Part shown: positions 8,001 to 14,105 of the stretch, piece after piece
How the letters are laid out: the number at the start of each line of letters is the position of its first letter
Position numbering within the stretch: the first letter of the stretch is position 1
From: UBA1067 sp963661055
GTDB lineage: Bacteria; Verrucomicrobiota; Kiritimatiellia; RFP12; UBA1067
DNA: 14,105 nt
Direction of reading: 5' to 3'
Assembly (NCBI GenBank): GCA_963661055.1
Contig: CAVLAC010000055.1
Coordinates: 1 to 14,105 of the forward strand
Translations under genes and position numbers: made by a program
The notes under the pieces: model-generated
What the model was told of the DNA's origin: nothing
Databases searched by the model: none
Seen by the model: only the letters and a program-made list of their open reading frames with translations

Positions 8001-9447
8001 ACTCAATCTGAGCCTCAATCGAGAGCGGCACATGAACAGCCATCTGGTCACCATCGAAGTCGGCGTTGAACGGCGTACAGACCATCGGGTGCAGGCGAAT
8101 AGCCTTACCTTCGACGAGCACAGGCTCAAACGACTGAATCGAGAGACGGTGCAGCGTAGGCGCACGGTTCAAGAAGACCGTCTTATCCTTCGTCACCTCT
8201 TCGAGGACATCCCACACCTTCTCGTCCTGGCGCTCAATCATCTTGCGCGCTGTACGCACGGTGTGGCACATACCGAGGTCTTTCAAGCGACGGATAATGA
8301 ACGGCTCGAAGAGGCGAAGCGCCATTTCCTTCGGAATGCCGCACTGCGGGAACTTAAGTTCAGGGCCAACGACAATAACCGAACGCCCCGAGTAGTCCAC
8401 ACGCTTACCGAGCAAGTTCTGACGGAAGCGGCCCGTCTTGCCCTTGAGAATCTCAGAAAGAGACTTGAGCGGACGGTTACCAGGACCCGTAACAGGACGT
8501 CCGTGACGACCATTATCAAAGACCGCGTCAACGGCTTCCTGCAACATGCGCTTCTCGTTGCGGATAATGACATCTGGTGTCTTGAGCGCCAAGAGGTTGC
8601 GCAAGCGGTTATTACGGTTAATAACGCGGCGATAGAGGTCGTTCAAGTCGGAAGTCGCGAACTTGCCACCTTCCAACGGGACGAGCGGACGCAGTTCCGG
8701 CGGGATGATGGGCAGCACATCGAGAATCATCCATTCAGGATTGGACTTCGAGGAACGGAAGCCCTCGACGACTTTCATACGCTTAGCAATTTTCTTGCGC
8801 GACTGCTTGGAGCGCGTATTTTCCATTTCTTCCTCAAGGTCAACCATCATCTGGTCGAGGTTGAGGTTATGGAGGAGCTTGCGAATCGCCACCGCACCCA
8901 TCTCGGCACGGAAGCTATCCGCATACTTCTCTTCGGCATCCAGCTTTTCCTGGTCCGTAATGATCTGACCCATCTTGAGGGGCGTATCACCGGGCTCAAC
9001 AACAATCCAGTCCTGATAATAAATGACGCGCTCAAGTTCGTTCGTCGTCTTATCAAGAAGAAGTCCAATGCGCGAAGGCGAGCACTTGAAGAACCAAATG
9101 TGGCTCACCGGCACCGCGAGTTCAATGTGACCCATACGCTGACGGCGCACCGAGGAAAGCGTGACCTCGACACCGCAGCGGTCGCAGATCATACCCTTAT
9201 TCTTAATGCGCTTGTACTTACCGCACGCGCACTCCCAGTCCTTCGTCGGCCCGAAGATCTTCTCACAGAAAAGACCATCGCGCTCAGGACGATAGGTACG
9301 ATAGTTAATCGTCTCTGGATTGCGCACTTCGCCGTGAGACCACTTACGGATGGTCTCAGGCGACGCCAGTTGCACCTTAACGGCATCATAGTAGGCGGAC
9401 GCACGATAGTCGCCGCCGAAGATGTCAGTTGCTTTGAAGCTAGTCAT
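5035..9447 (-). CDS. rpoC: DNA-directed RNA polymerase subunit beta-prime
   Basis: This 1470-residue protein is the beta-prime subunit, which with beta forms the polymerase active site and clamp. The N-terminal zinc finger is intact (Cys73, Cys75, Cys88, Cys91). The catalytic NADFDGDQM occupies 461-469, with Asp463, Asp465 and Asp467 binding magnesium. The second zinc site is complete (Cys824, Cys898, Cys905, Cys908). The bridge helix lies near 755-810 and the trigger loop begins near 930. The trigger loop is split by an insertion of about 185 residues (roughly 950-1134), matching the SI3 insertion of Gram-negative beta-prime. The last 63 residues (from 1408) are an acidic tail with 22 Asp/Glu. 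The ATG at 9447 follows a GGAG site 11 bases upstream, 36 nt after rpoB. A small 4-bp hairpin (9461-9471) includes part of that site. The gene has no TTA, CTA or TCA codon. Confidence 0.99.
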   Translation of the reverse strand: MTSFKATDIFGGDYRASAYYDAVKVQLASPETIRKWSHGEVRNPETINYRTYRPERDGLFCEKIFGPTKDWECACGKYKRIKNKGMICDRCGVEVTLSSVRRQRMGHIELAVPVSHIWFFKCSPSRIGLLLDKTTNELERVIYYQDWIVVEPGDTPLKMGQIITDQEKLDAEEKYADSFRAEMGAVAIRKLLHNLNLDQMMVDLEEEMENTRSKQSRKKIAKRMKVVEGFRSSKSNPEWMILDVLPIIPPELRPLVPLEGGKFATSDLNDLYRRVINRNNRLRNLLALKTPDVIIRNEKRMLQEAVDAVFDNGRHGRPVTGPGNRPLKSLSEILKGKTGRFRQNLLGKRVDYSGRSVIVVGPELKFPQCGIPKEMALRLFEPFIIRRLKDLGMCHTVRTARKMIERQDEKVWDVLEEVTKDKTVFLNRAPTLHRLSIQSFEPVLVEGKAIRLHPMVCTPFNADFDGDQMAVHVPLSIEAQIESKLMMLASTSIFSPASGKSVMTPTQDVCLGLYFLTVPSQRDKLAGKIAGKTDCSTEHLPLFNDIGEVEFGIAEGAISYHTRIRYRNPDFGTTGRPHGDNKKRTIETTAGRVIFNDVWPKEMGFWNDKCSKSTIGDLILDCHKVAGHDVTVAAIDKLKTLGYNFATVSGASMGLKDMIRPAMKDSEIEKARKEAEKVQQQFQQGIITEGERHNKIVDIWTVTTEKVGDELYKTIDRNVTPENKNPTELNPVYMFADSKARGSKLQIRQLAGMRGLMANPSGDIIERPITASFREGLSVLEYFISSHGARKGLADTALKTADAGYLTRKLVDVSQDVIISQEDCNTVNGIEVEAIVEGDEVKVTLGDRVLGRTALYDIVDPKTGAVIVRANGEIDEEACARIDKCGIEKVWIRSGLTCDSEHGMCAKCYGRDLSTGKQVEIGTAVGIIAAQSIGEPGTQLTMRTFHIGGTASATAKVPEIVLKNDGVAKFVDIRKVRNADGDEVVLNKNGTLEIWSTTGQKLDTYPLQMGTTLHLEDGQAVKKGEKVATWDPHSVPVLSEAAGQIRFVDFEEDVSVKTETDRTTGAKTLVVLDTRESNLHPRIEIRGKDENGAANAMLDSHDIPTGAIVMVRDSQKAQPGMLLAKTPREAAKTRDITGGLPRVAELFEARQPKDAAEIAKIEGRIEFGENVRGKRCVKVVDEITGLVEEHLIPMGKQIVVFKGDMVKKGQQLTEGPVIPQEILEVSGPQELEKYLVNEVQQVYRLQGVEINDKHIEIIVRQMLRKVRITNPGDTDFLWGEQVTRQTFLKVNEQMMEEGRRPAEAQPALLGITKAALETDSFISAASFQDTTRVLTEAATMGRVDELRGFKENVILGHLVPGGTGFPLHRNLKLVPCCEPISDEEWDKLREEARKHSAELSGIPASIQNEHDDDEDEFEIDEQIAPKNVSLFDTGDDSADGIDLLGADETMGLSDSGDSSNNSDDIPDLLS

Positions 9448-9483
9448 TTTATCTAAATCTCCAAAAATTGGTCTTTAAATCTG

Positions 9484-12400
9484 TTAGAGAGTCAATGCAC
9501 CCGAGAGCAGGTCGTCGCTTGCCACGCCCGACGGCAAGGTCGGGGACGAGCTCGACTCCTTATTCTCATTCGTACGGCGCGTATCCGTCTCGCCGCCCAG
9601 CAACTGGGTATCGAGACAGAGGCCACGCAGTTCGTGAATAAGTACCGAGAACGACTCAGGCATACCGCAGTCGAGGATGTTCGTGCCCTTGACGATCGAC
9701 TCGTAAATACGCGTACGACCTTGGACATCATCCGACTTGACAGTAAGCAATTCCTGCAACGCGTAGGCGACGCCATAGGCCTCGAGAGCCCAGACTTCCA
9801 TTTCGCCCATACGCTGACCGCCGAGTTGCGCCTTACCACCGAGAGGTTGCTGGGTAACGAGCGAGTAAGGACCCGTCGCACGCGCATGCATCTTATCCGT
9901 CACCAAGTGGTGGAGCTTAAGCATGTAAATAACGCCGACGACGACCTTCTGCTGGAACGGTTCACCCGTCATACCATCATAGAGCACCGTCTTGCCCTCG
10001 GGGGTAATCCACGAGCGGTCACCCTCTTCCTTCTCCTGAACAGCACGCGCCTGCGTCAAGAGGTCATCAATCTCGCTTTCGCGCACACCATCAAACACAG
10101 GTGTCGCGGCATGGAAGCCGAGGTAGCGGCACGCGAGCCCGAGGTAAGTCTCAAAGAGCTGCCCCAAGTTCATACGCGACGGCACGCCGAGCGGATTCAA
10201 CACGATATCCACGGGACGCCCATCCGGCAAGAACGGCATATCGCAGCTCGGCAGAATGCGCGAGACGACACCCTTGTTACCGTGACGACCCGCCATCTTA
10301 TCGCCGACGGAAAGGTTCTTCTTGTCGACGAGGAAGACGCGCACGTGCTTGACGACTTCGCCAGTACCCGCGAAATCATTACCGAAGGCATCCGCAATCG
10401 GGTCATTGAGCGCGGCATCTTCGACTTCCGCGAAACGGTCAAGGAACGGCTCGAGGATGCTCGAAATCTTGTTCTGAGCCGCCTCATCCGTCGTATCCCA
10501 ATTCGCGTGAGCCTGAGCGAGCATCGCGAGCTGTGCCTTCTTAATCTTCTTGCCCGCAGGAATGATAATATCGCCCGTCGCCGTATCCACGACATCCGCG
10601 TCAATCTTCTCATTCAGGAAGGCTCCCGCCAACTTAGCGGTCAAATCTTTCTCAATCTTTACGAGATCCGCATGCGCCTTGCGCTCAGACTGCCGCGCCG
10701 ACTTTTCTGCCTCAGCCTTATCAGCCTCGAGCTCCTTGTCGTTCGTCGAAACCTGAACGCTCATGACGATACCCGTCGTTCCTGGCGGAACCTTCAATGA
10801 GGTATCACGCACATCCGACGCCTTCTCACCAAAGATGGCGCGCAGGAGGCGGTCTTCAGGCGAAAGCTCGGTCTCGCCCTTCGGCGTGACCTTACCAACG
10901 AGAATGTCGCCGGGCTTAACTTCCGCACCGACGCGCACAATGCCGTCCGTACCGAGGTTCTTGAGCATATCCTCGCCGACATTCGGGATATCGCGGGTAA
11001 TTTCTTCAGGACCCAGCTTCGTATCACGCGCATCGCACTCGAAAGTGACGATGTGAAGCGAGGTCAGCACATCCTCGCGCACAATGCGCTCGTTAATAAG
11101 GATAGCATCCTCGAAGTTATAACCACGCCAGCTCATGAACGCCACGAGCAAGTTCTTGCCGAGCGCGAGCTCGCCTTGGTCAGTCGCGGGACCATCCGCA
11201 ATGCAGTCACCCACGGCGACCTTCTGTCCGCGCTTAACAATCGGACGCTGATTGAAGCAGCACCCCGAGTTGCAACGACGGAACTTCTGCAAATCGTAAC
11301 GCCAAATGCCCTTCTCAGGATTGCTCGTAGCGGGCATCTTGTTCGGCAGCGTGCCATCGGGCGTCGTAATCACGAACTCCGCGCAGACATACGCGACAAC
11401 GCCCTTGGCGAGCGCCGTCACAATGACGCGGGAATCCTTCGCGCTAATGCCCTCAAGACCCGTACCGACATACGGACGCTCCGAGGTCATCAACGGCACG
11501 CCCTGACGCATCATGTTCGCGCCCATCAACGCACGGTTCGCGTCGTCGTGTTCGAGGAACGGAATCAACCCCGCCGCGATAGAAATGACCTGCATCGGCG
11601 CAACATCCATATACTGCACTTCGTTCGCAGGCTTTTCGCAGAACTCCGTCATGAAGCGGCAGGTGACCTGCGGCTCAGCGAAGGTACGCTTGGGGGTCAG
11701 GGGCGCGTTGGCCTGAGCAATAACATACTGCTCTTCGGTATCCGCCGAGAGATATTCAATATCGTCCGTGACCTTGCCACCGATAACCTTACGATAAGGT
11801 GTCTCAATGAAGCCAAAGCGGTTGATACGCGCATAAATGCCAAGGGACGAAATAAGACCGATGTTCGGACCTTCAGGTGTCTCAATCGGGCAAATACGAC
11901 CATAGTGCGAGGGGTGCACGTCGCGCACTTCGAAGCCCGCACGTTCACGCGAAAGACCACCCGGACCGAGTGCCGAGAGACGACGCTTGTGGGCGAGTGC
12001 CGAAAGCGGGTTCGTCTGGTCCATAAACTGCGAGAGCTGAGACCGCGCAAAGAAGTCCGTAATAACCGAGCTGAAGGTCTTCGAGTTAACGAGACGCCCA
12101 GGGGTCAACGGACCCTGCGCCGCCGCGCCTGCCGGATTCGACTCGTGGAGCGTCATACGCTCACGGATGATGCGCTCGGTGCGCGCCAAACCGAGGCGGC
12201 ACTGGTTCTCAACGAGTTCGCCCGTCGTACGCACGCGGCGGTTGCCGAGGTGGTCGATATCATCAACCGTATCCTTGCCCACATAAATGCTGAGGAGGAG
12301 ACGGATCGCTTCAATCACATCCACGCCCGATTCATGAAGCGTGCGAAGCTTATCGTCGACGAGCCCTTCCAAATGGAGCTTCTTATTGATCTTGTGACGA

Positions 12401-13431
12401 CCAACATAGCCGAGATCGTAGTGCGCAAGCTCAAAGAACATACGACGAATCATCTGTTCCGCATTCGAAATCGAGGTCAGCGGATCGCCTGGGCGCATAC
12501 GCTTATAAATCTCGCGCAACGCGTCGTTCTTGTTGTGAATGCCCATCTTCGCGTCTTCGCGAAGGGTCTTAATGAGCGTACCGTTATCGAACGAGACATC
12601 GACGACTTCGACTTCCGAAATGCCCGCCGCGTTAATCTGCGAGAGAAGCGCGGAGGTGACGGGGTCATAAGTACGCGCCAAAACGGCCTGTGAGTTCGCG
12701 TCAATGACATCGTCCTTCATCACGAGAAGGCGAAGATCGCGCTCGGAGTACCTACCGCTCGTCGGGAGCTTCTTGAAGTCATAGTAAAGACTCATAATCT
12801 GCTCGTCTTTACCTTCCTTCGGCATCAACGCACGCAACAAGGTCGTCGCATAGAACTTCCGACGACGACGGCGCTGATCCATAAAGCACCACATAATGTC
12901 GTTCGTATCGAACATAATCTCGATCCAGTTGCCGCGATCGGGAATGATACGAACCGAAAGGAGCGGCTGACCATTGGCGTGAACCTGGCGCTCCGTCGAA
13001 ATGCCTGGGCTACGGTGCAATTGCGAAACAATGACGCGCTCCGCACCATTCACGACGAACGCCCCATCGGGGGTCATCATCGGGACTTCACCCAAGAAGA
13101 CATCTTCCTCACGCACATCCCCACCATCTTTCAGACGGAATGTCACATGAAGCGGACGCGAATAAGTCTCGCCATCCATCAAAGCCTGCAAATAGGGCTT
13201 CTTCGGCGCGTCAAACTTGTAATTCACGAAATCAAGTTCATAGCGTCCGTCATAAGAGGTAACGGGGAAGATTTCGTTGAATATCGCCTGCAAGCCGCGA
13301 TTGGCACGCTCTGCGGGCACGACATCTGCCTGCAAGAAGTCATTATACGATTGTGTCTGAATAGCAATCAGATCTGGTGGTGTTGGCACCATGCTCTGAA
13401 GCCGGCCGAATACCTTGCGTTCTGCACTCAT
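9484..13431 (-). CDS. rpoB: DNA-directed RNA polymerase subunit beta
   Basis: This 1315-residue protein is the beta subunit of RNA polymerase, with the expected N-terminal lobe, fork and switch regions. The rifampicin pocket (about 463-490) has the sensitive-type residues Gln468, Asp471, His481, Arg484 and Ser486, equivalent to E. coli 513, 516, 526, 529 and 531. Other landmarks are CPIETPEGPNIGLI (514-527), SWRGYNFEDAI (767-777) and GDKMAGRHGNKG (1043-1054). Residues 894 to about 1025 form a charged, mostly helical insertion, as found in several Gram-negative lineages. Cysteines 720, 724 and 725 cluster near the conserved NQRP. The ATG at 13431 fits the usual N-terminus; its ribosome-binding site is weak (AAAGG about 12 bases upstream). 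It is the first gene of its transcription unit, with its own promoter and leader. The ribosomal protein gene rplL, usually just upstream, is absent from the 674 bp seen. Confidence 0.99.
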   Translation of the reverse strand: MSAERKVFGRLQSMVPTPPDLIAIQTQSYNDFLQADVVPAERANRGLQAIFNEIFPVTSYDGRYELDFVNYKFDAPKKPYLQALMDGETYSRPLHVTFRLKDGGDVREEDVFLGEVPMMTPDGAFVVNGAERVIVSQLHRSPGISTERQVHANGQPLLSVRIIPDRGNWIEIMFDTNDIMWCFMDQRRRRRKFYATTLLRALMPKEGKDEQIMSLYYDFKKLPTSGRYSERDLRLLVMKDDVIDANSQAVLARTYDPVTSALLSQINAAGISEVEVVDVSFDNGTLIKTLREDAKMGIHNKNDALREIYKRMRPGDPLTSISNAEQMIRRMFFELAHYDLGYVGRHKINKKLHLEGLVDDKLRTLHESGVDVIEAIRLLLSIYVGKDTVDDIDHLGNRRVRTTGELVENQCRLGLARTERIIRERMTLHESNPAGAAAQGPLTPGRLVNSKTFSSVITDFFARSQLSQFMDQTNPLSALAHKRRLSALGPGGLSRERAGFEVRDVHPSHYGRICPIETPEGPNIGLISSLGIYARINRFGFIETPYRKVIGGKVTDDIEYLSADTEEQYVIAQANAPLTPKRTFAEPQVTCRFMTEFCEKPANEVQYMDVAPMQVISIAAGLIPFLEHDDANRALMGANMMRQGVPLMTSERPYVGTGLEGISAKDSRVIVTALAKGVVAYVCAEFVITTPDGTLPNKMPATSNPEKGIWRYDLQKFRRCNSGCCFNQRPIVKRGQKVAVGDCIADGPATDQGELALGKNLLVAFMSWRGYNFEDAILINERIVREDVLTSLHIVTFECDARDTKLGPEEITRDIPNVGEDMLKNLGTDGIVRVGAEVKPGDILVGKVTPKGETELSPEDRLLRAIFGEKASDVRDTSLKVPPGTTGIVMSVQVSTNDKELEADKAEAEKSARQSERKAHADLVKIEKDLTAKLAGAFLNEKIDADVVDTATGDIIIPAGKKIKKAQLAMLAQAHANWDTTDEAAQNKISSILEPFLDRFAEVEDAALNDPIADAFGNDFAGTGEVVKHVRVFLVDKKNLSVGDKMAGRHGNKGVVSRILPSCDMPFLPDGRPVDIVLNPLGVPSRMNLGQLFETYLGLACRYLGFHAATPVFDGVRESEIDDLLTQARAVQEKEEGDRSWITPEGKTVLYDGMTGEPFQQKVVVGVIYMLKLHHLVTDKMHARATGPYSLVTQQPLGGKAQLGGQRMGEMEVWALEAYGVAYALQELLTVKSDDVQGRTRIYESIVKGTNILDCGMPESFSVLIHELRGLCLDTQLLGGETDTRRTNENKESSSSPTLPSGVASDDLLSGALTL

Positions 13432-13439
13432 TTATAGGC

Positions 13440-13541
13440 TTACCTTTTCTCGATTTTGACTTGAAATTGTTGGTTATACGCTCCGATTGTGTCTGAAGTG
13501 TGGTAAGCGACCACTTTGTTAACTGTACACAATCTCTGCAT
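13440..13541 (-). CDS. Possible 33-codon leader peptide upstream of rpoB
   Basis: An ATG at 13541, about 4 nt after the predicted transcription start, opens a 33-codon frame beginning MQRLCTVNKVV and ending with TAA at 13442-13440. The stop lies 8 nt before the rpoB ATG, in a different frame. The only rpoB ribosome-binding candidate (AAAGG) lies at its last codons, so its translation could influence rpoB. It has no ribosome-binding site of its own and would have to be read as a near-leaderless message. An open frame of this size is quite likely by chance, so this is a candidate only. Confidence 0.2.
   Translation of the reverse strand: MQRLCTVNKVVAYHTSDTIGAYNQQFQVKIEKR
13485..13534 (-). promoter_or_regulatory. 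Structured rpoB leader RNA, 8-bp stem enclosing a hairpin
   Basis: On the minus-strand transcript, GATTGTGT (13534-13527) pairs perfectly with ACACAATC (13492-13485). Inside lies a second stem, GTGGT with ACCAC (13514-13510 with 13504-13500), around a 5-nt loop. The structure begins about 11 nt into the predicted transcript and ends about 50 nt before the rpoB start. No T-run follows, so it is not an intrinsic terminator. The 3' strand of the outer stem is duplicated inside rpoB (13356-13349). It matches no riboswitch I recognise. Confidence 0.5.
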
Positions 13542-13554
13542 ATTTCTGCATATT
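13535..13554. repeat. Perfect 10-bp tandem repeat at the rpoB transcription start
   Basis: TCTGCATATT occurs twice in tandem (13535-13544 and 13545-13554). It overlaps the first bases of the -10 box and spans the predicted start of transcription. A 10-bp period puts both copies on nearly the same face of the helix, as would suit an operator or an initiation-sensitive initial transcribed region. No matching regulator is known from the window. Confidence 0.5.
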
Positions 13555-13581
13555 ATACCAAATTTGACCGTCCGAAGTCAA
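13552..13581 (-). promoter_or_regulatory. Predicted sigma-70-type promoter of the rpoBC-ruvC-prmC operon
   Basis: On the minus strand TTGACT (13581-13576) and TATAAT (13557-13552) are separated by 18 bp, close to the sigma-70 consensus. The expected start is near 13545, giving a leader of about 115 nt before rpoB. The bases ending in the -10 box, AATTTGGTATAAT, are identical to those at the GH2 promoter at 3636. This is the only strong promoter seen for the four housekeeping genes. Confidence 0.8.
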
Positions 13582-13618
13582 CCCCCCTTTTGCGCCCTCC
13601 CCGCTCAGGGGTCTTTAG

Positions 13619-13644
13619 ACAGGATTAACAGGATTACAGGATTA
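13619..13644. repeat. Tandem ACAGGATTA repeat, nearly three copies
   Basis: ACAGGATTA occurs at 13619-13627 and 13628-13636, followed by CAGGATTA at 13637-13644, which lacks only the first A. Repeats of this wording are scattered in intergenic DNA of many environmental bacteria (recalled, not checked). It lies about 40 bp upstream of the rpoB -35 box and has no obvious role. Confidence 0.6.
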
Positions 13645-13654
13645 GATTTAACCG

Positions 13655-13675
13655 TGTAGAGTTGTAGAATGGTAG
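13655..13675. repeat. Degenerate TGTAGA repeat, period 8
   Basis: TGTAGA at 13655-13660 and 13663-13668 is followed by TGGTAG at 13670-13675, an 8-bp period. It directly follows the ACAGGATTA array and seems part of the same intergenic repeat mosaic. Confidence 0.35.
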
Positions 13676-13728
13676 GGGCGCGTGTCCCGCTCGGGCCGCC
13701 GCACCGCGTGCGTCCAAGAGGTTAGGTG

Positions 13729-13748
13729 CGTGGTCAGAAATGACCACG
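13729..13748. repeat. Perfect 8-bp hairpin with GAAA tetraloop
   Basis: CGTGGTCA (13729-13736) and TGACCACG (13741-13748) are perfect inverted repeats around GAAA. Read on the plus strand the loop is of the stable GNRA type; on the minus strand it is TTTC. No T-run follows on either strand, so it is not an intrinsic terminator. It could be a REP-like palindrome, part of an unannotated RNA, or a protein-binding site. Confidence 0.6.
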
Positions 13749-13877
13749 GTGTTTCCTGAACAGAATGCCGCTGAGCCTTTTTCACAAACTCCGAGGAGCG
13801 ACAAAGGGCTACGCTAACGCTTCGCCTAATGATTCGCAACAACTCGCCCATACTTTTTGAGACTTAGGTTTTTAGAT

Positions 13878-13892
13878 AGCCCCTTCGGGGCT
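13878..13892. repeat. GC-rich 6-bp hairpin AGCCCC-TTC-GGGGCT
   Basis: AGCCCC (13878-13883) pairs with GGGGCT (13887-13892) around TTC. On the plus strand an 11-base T-run begins 15 nt later, too far away for a standard intrinsic terminator. On the minus strand no T-run follows. A weak plus-strand terminator for a gene outside the window cannot be excluded, but no plus-strand gene precedes it here. Confidence 0.4.
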
Positions 13893-13907
13893 GTGGGCGC
13901 GGCGATG

Positions 13908-13935
13908 TTTTTTTTTTTAACACAGAGGCACAGAG
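13908..13935. repeat. Eleven-base T-run joined to CACAGAG repeats
   Basis: Eleven consecutive T (13908-13918) are followed by AA and two CACAGAG units (13921-13927 and 13929-13935, period 8). The same CACAGAG unit occurs at 105-111 after the phosphoesterase gene. Homopolymer runs of this length are prone to slippage and to sequencing error. Confidence 0.55.
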
Positions 13936-14105
13936 AAGAGGTGGGCGGCTCGTGCGGGTGTCGCCCGACCCGTCGTTGCGCGGTCTCTTGCCGCCTTTCA
14001 CGCGTAGACAACAAACCGTATTTAGTCAGCCCTGCCTAGACAAGGTCTGTGGTTGCGTGCGAAAGTCACTCTTACGGCGGCGAGCCGCTCCTCTCCTCTC
14101 GTGCA

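Larger units (their letters stand above)
13582..14105. other. Non-coding region upstream of the rpoB promoter
   Basis: No protein gene, tRNA or rRNA can be supported. Short open frames on either strand run through repeats and look like repeat-derived translation. The region holds tandem ACAGGATTA units, degenerate TGTAGA units, a perfect hairpin with a GAAA loop, a GC-rich hairpin, an 11-base T-run and CACAGAG units, listed separately. The remaining sequence (about 13940-14105) is GC-rich with minor inverted repeats and nothing recognisable. Confidence 0.6.

Noticed and set aside
4936..9456. A 1506-codon open frame on the plus strand
   Set aside because: It is codon-aligned and antisense to rpoC, and its Arg-rich composition mirrors the rpoC codons. 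It stays open because rpoC avoids TTA, CTA and TCA, not because it codes.
11950..12050. Possible rifampicin-resistance change in rpoB
   Set aside because: All main pocket residues have the sensitive-type identity.
9634..12693. Long plus-strand frames opposite rpoB
   Set aside because: These are also codon-aligned antisense shadows of a certain gene, with no recognisable domain or ribosome-binding site.
7..13833. CTAATGATT shared by the left edge (7-15) and the right region (13826-13834)
   Set aside because: A 9-base match between these two non-coding stretches is expected by chance at an appreciable rate, and the flanks do not match.
13878..13918. Intrinsic terminator on the plus strand
   Set aside because: The T-run is 15 nt away from the hairpin and no plus-strand gene precedes it in the window.
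13857..14039. A 60-codon plus-strand frame upstream of rpoB, and a 62-codon minus-strand frame at 13826-14014
   Set aside because: Both run through the T-run and CACAGAG repeats, so the peptides are repeat translations with low-complexity Phe or Lys runs. Neither has a ribosome-binding site.
13582..14105. CRISPR array, tRNA or insertion-sequence end
   Set aside because: No regularly spaced repeats with unique spacers, no cloverleaf with conserved arms, and no paired terminal inverted repeats with a transposase were seen.

Overview
The window is mostly housekeeping sequence. All six confident protein genes lie on the minus strand, so transcription runs from high to low coordinates. The core is an RNA polymerase operon, rpoB (13431-9484) then rpoC (9447-5035). 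It continues directly into ruvC (Holliday junction resolvase, 5038-4547) and prmC (release-factor glutamine methyltransferase, 4538-3678). A second, probably separately promoted unit follows: a secreted glycoside hydrolase family 2 enzyme (3607-1688) and a Tat-type lipoprotein of the calcineurin-like metallophosphoesterase family (1675-146).

The organism is a Gram-negative-type bacterium of moderate, slightly GC-rich composition. The RpoB and RpoC insertions (a helical insertion in beta, an SI3-type insertion in the beta-prime trigger loop), the exported GH2 and Tat-lipoprotein pair, and the style of the intergenic repeats fit the PVC superphylum. Kiritimatiellota, Lentisphaerota or Verrucomicrobiota are the likeliest groups. 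This is a judgement from recalled resemblance, not a computed placement.

Layout from right to left. Positions 14105-13582 hold no supportable gene but a mosaic of short repeats and hairpins. A strong sigma-70-type promoter (13581-13552) drives rpoB. A leader of about 110 nt (13545-13432) contains a perfect 8-bp stem, a short open reading frame and a 14-nt segment repeated inside rpoB codons 24-28. The four housekeeping genes follow with gaps of 36 nt, a 4-nt overlap and 8 nt. A second clear promoter (3664-3636) lies between prmC and the GH2 gene and shares 13 identical bases with the rpoB promoter. After the phosphoesterase, positions 145-1 hold small hairpins and short repeats resembling those upstream of rpoB.

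The most interesting non-coding signal is the rpoB leader. One 8-nt strand can pair either with a nearby leader strand or with an identical sequence inside the rpoB coding region. That is the layout of a possible RNA switch around the rpoB start, but it is unproven. No CRISPR array, mobile element, phage gene, toxin-antitoxin pair, tRNA or rRNA was found.
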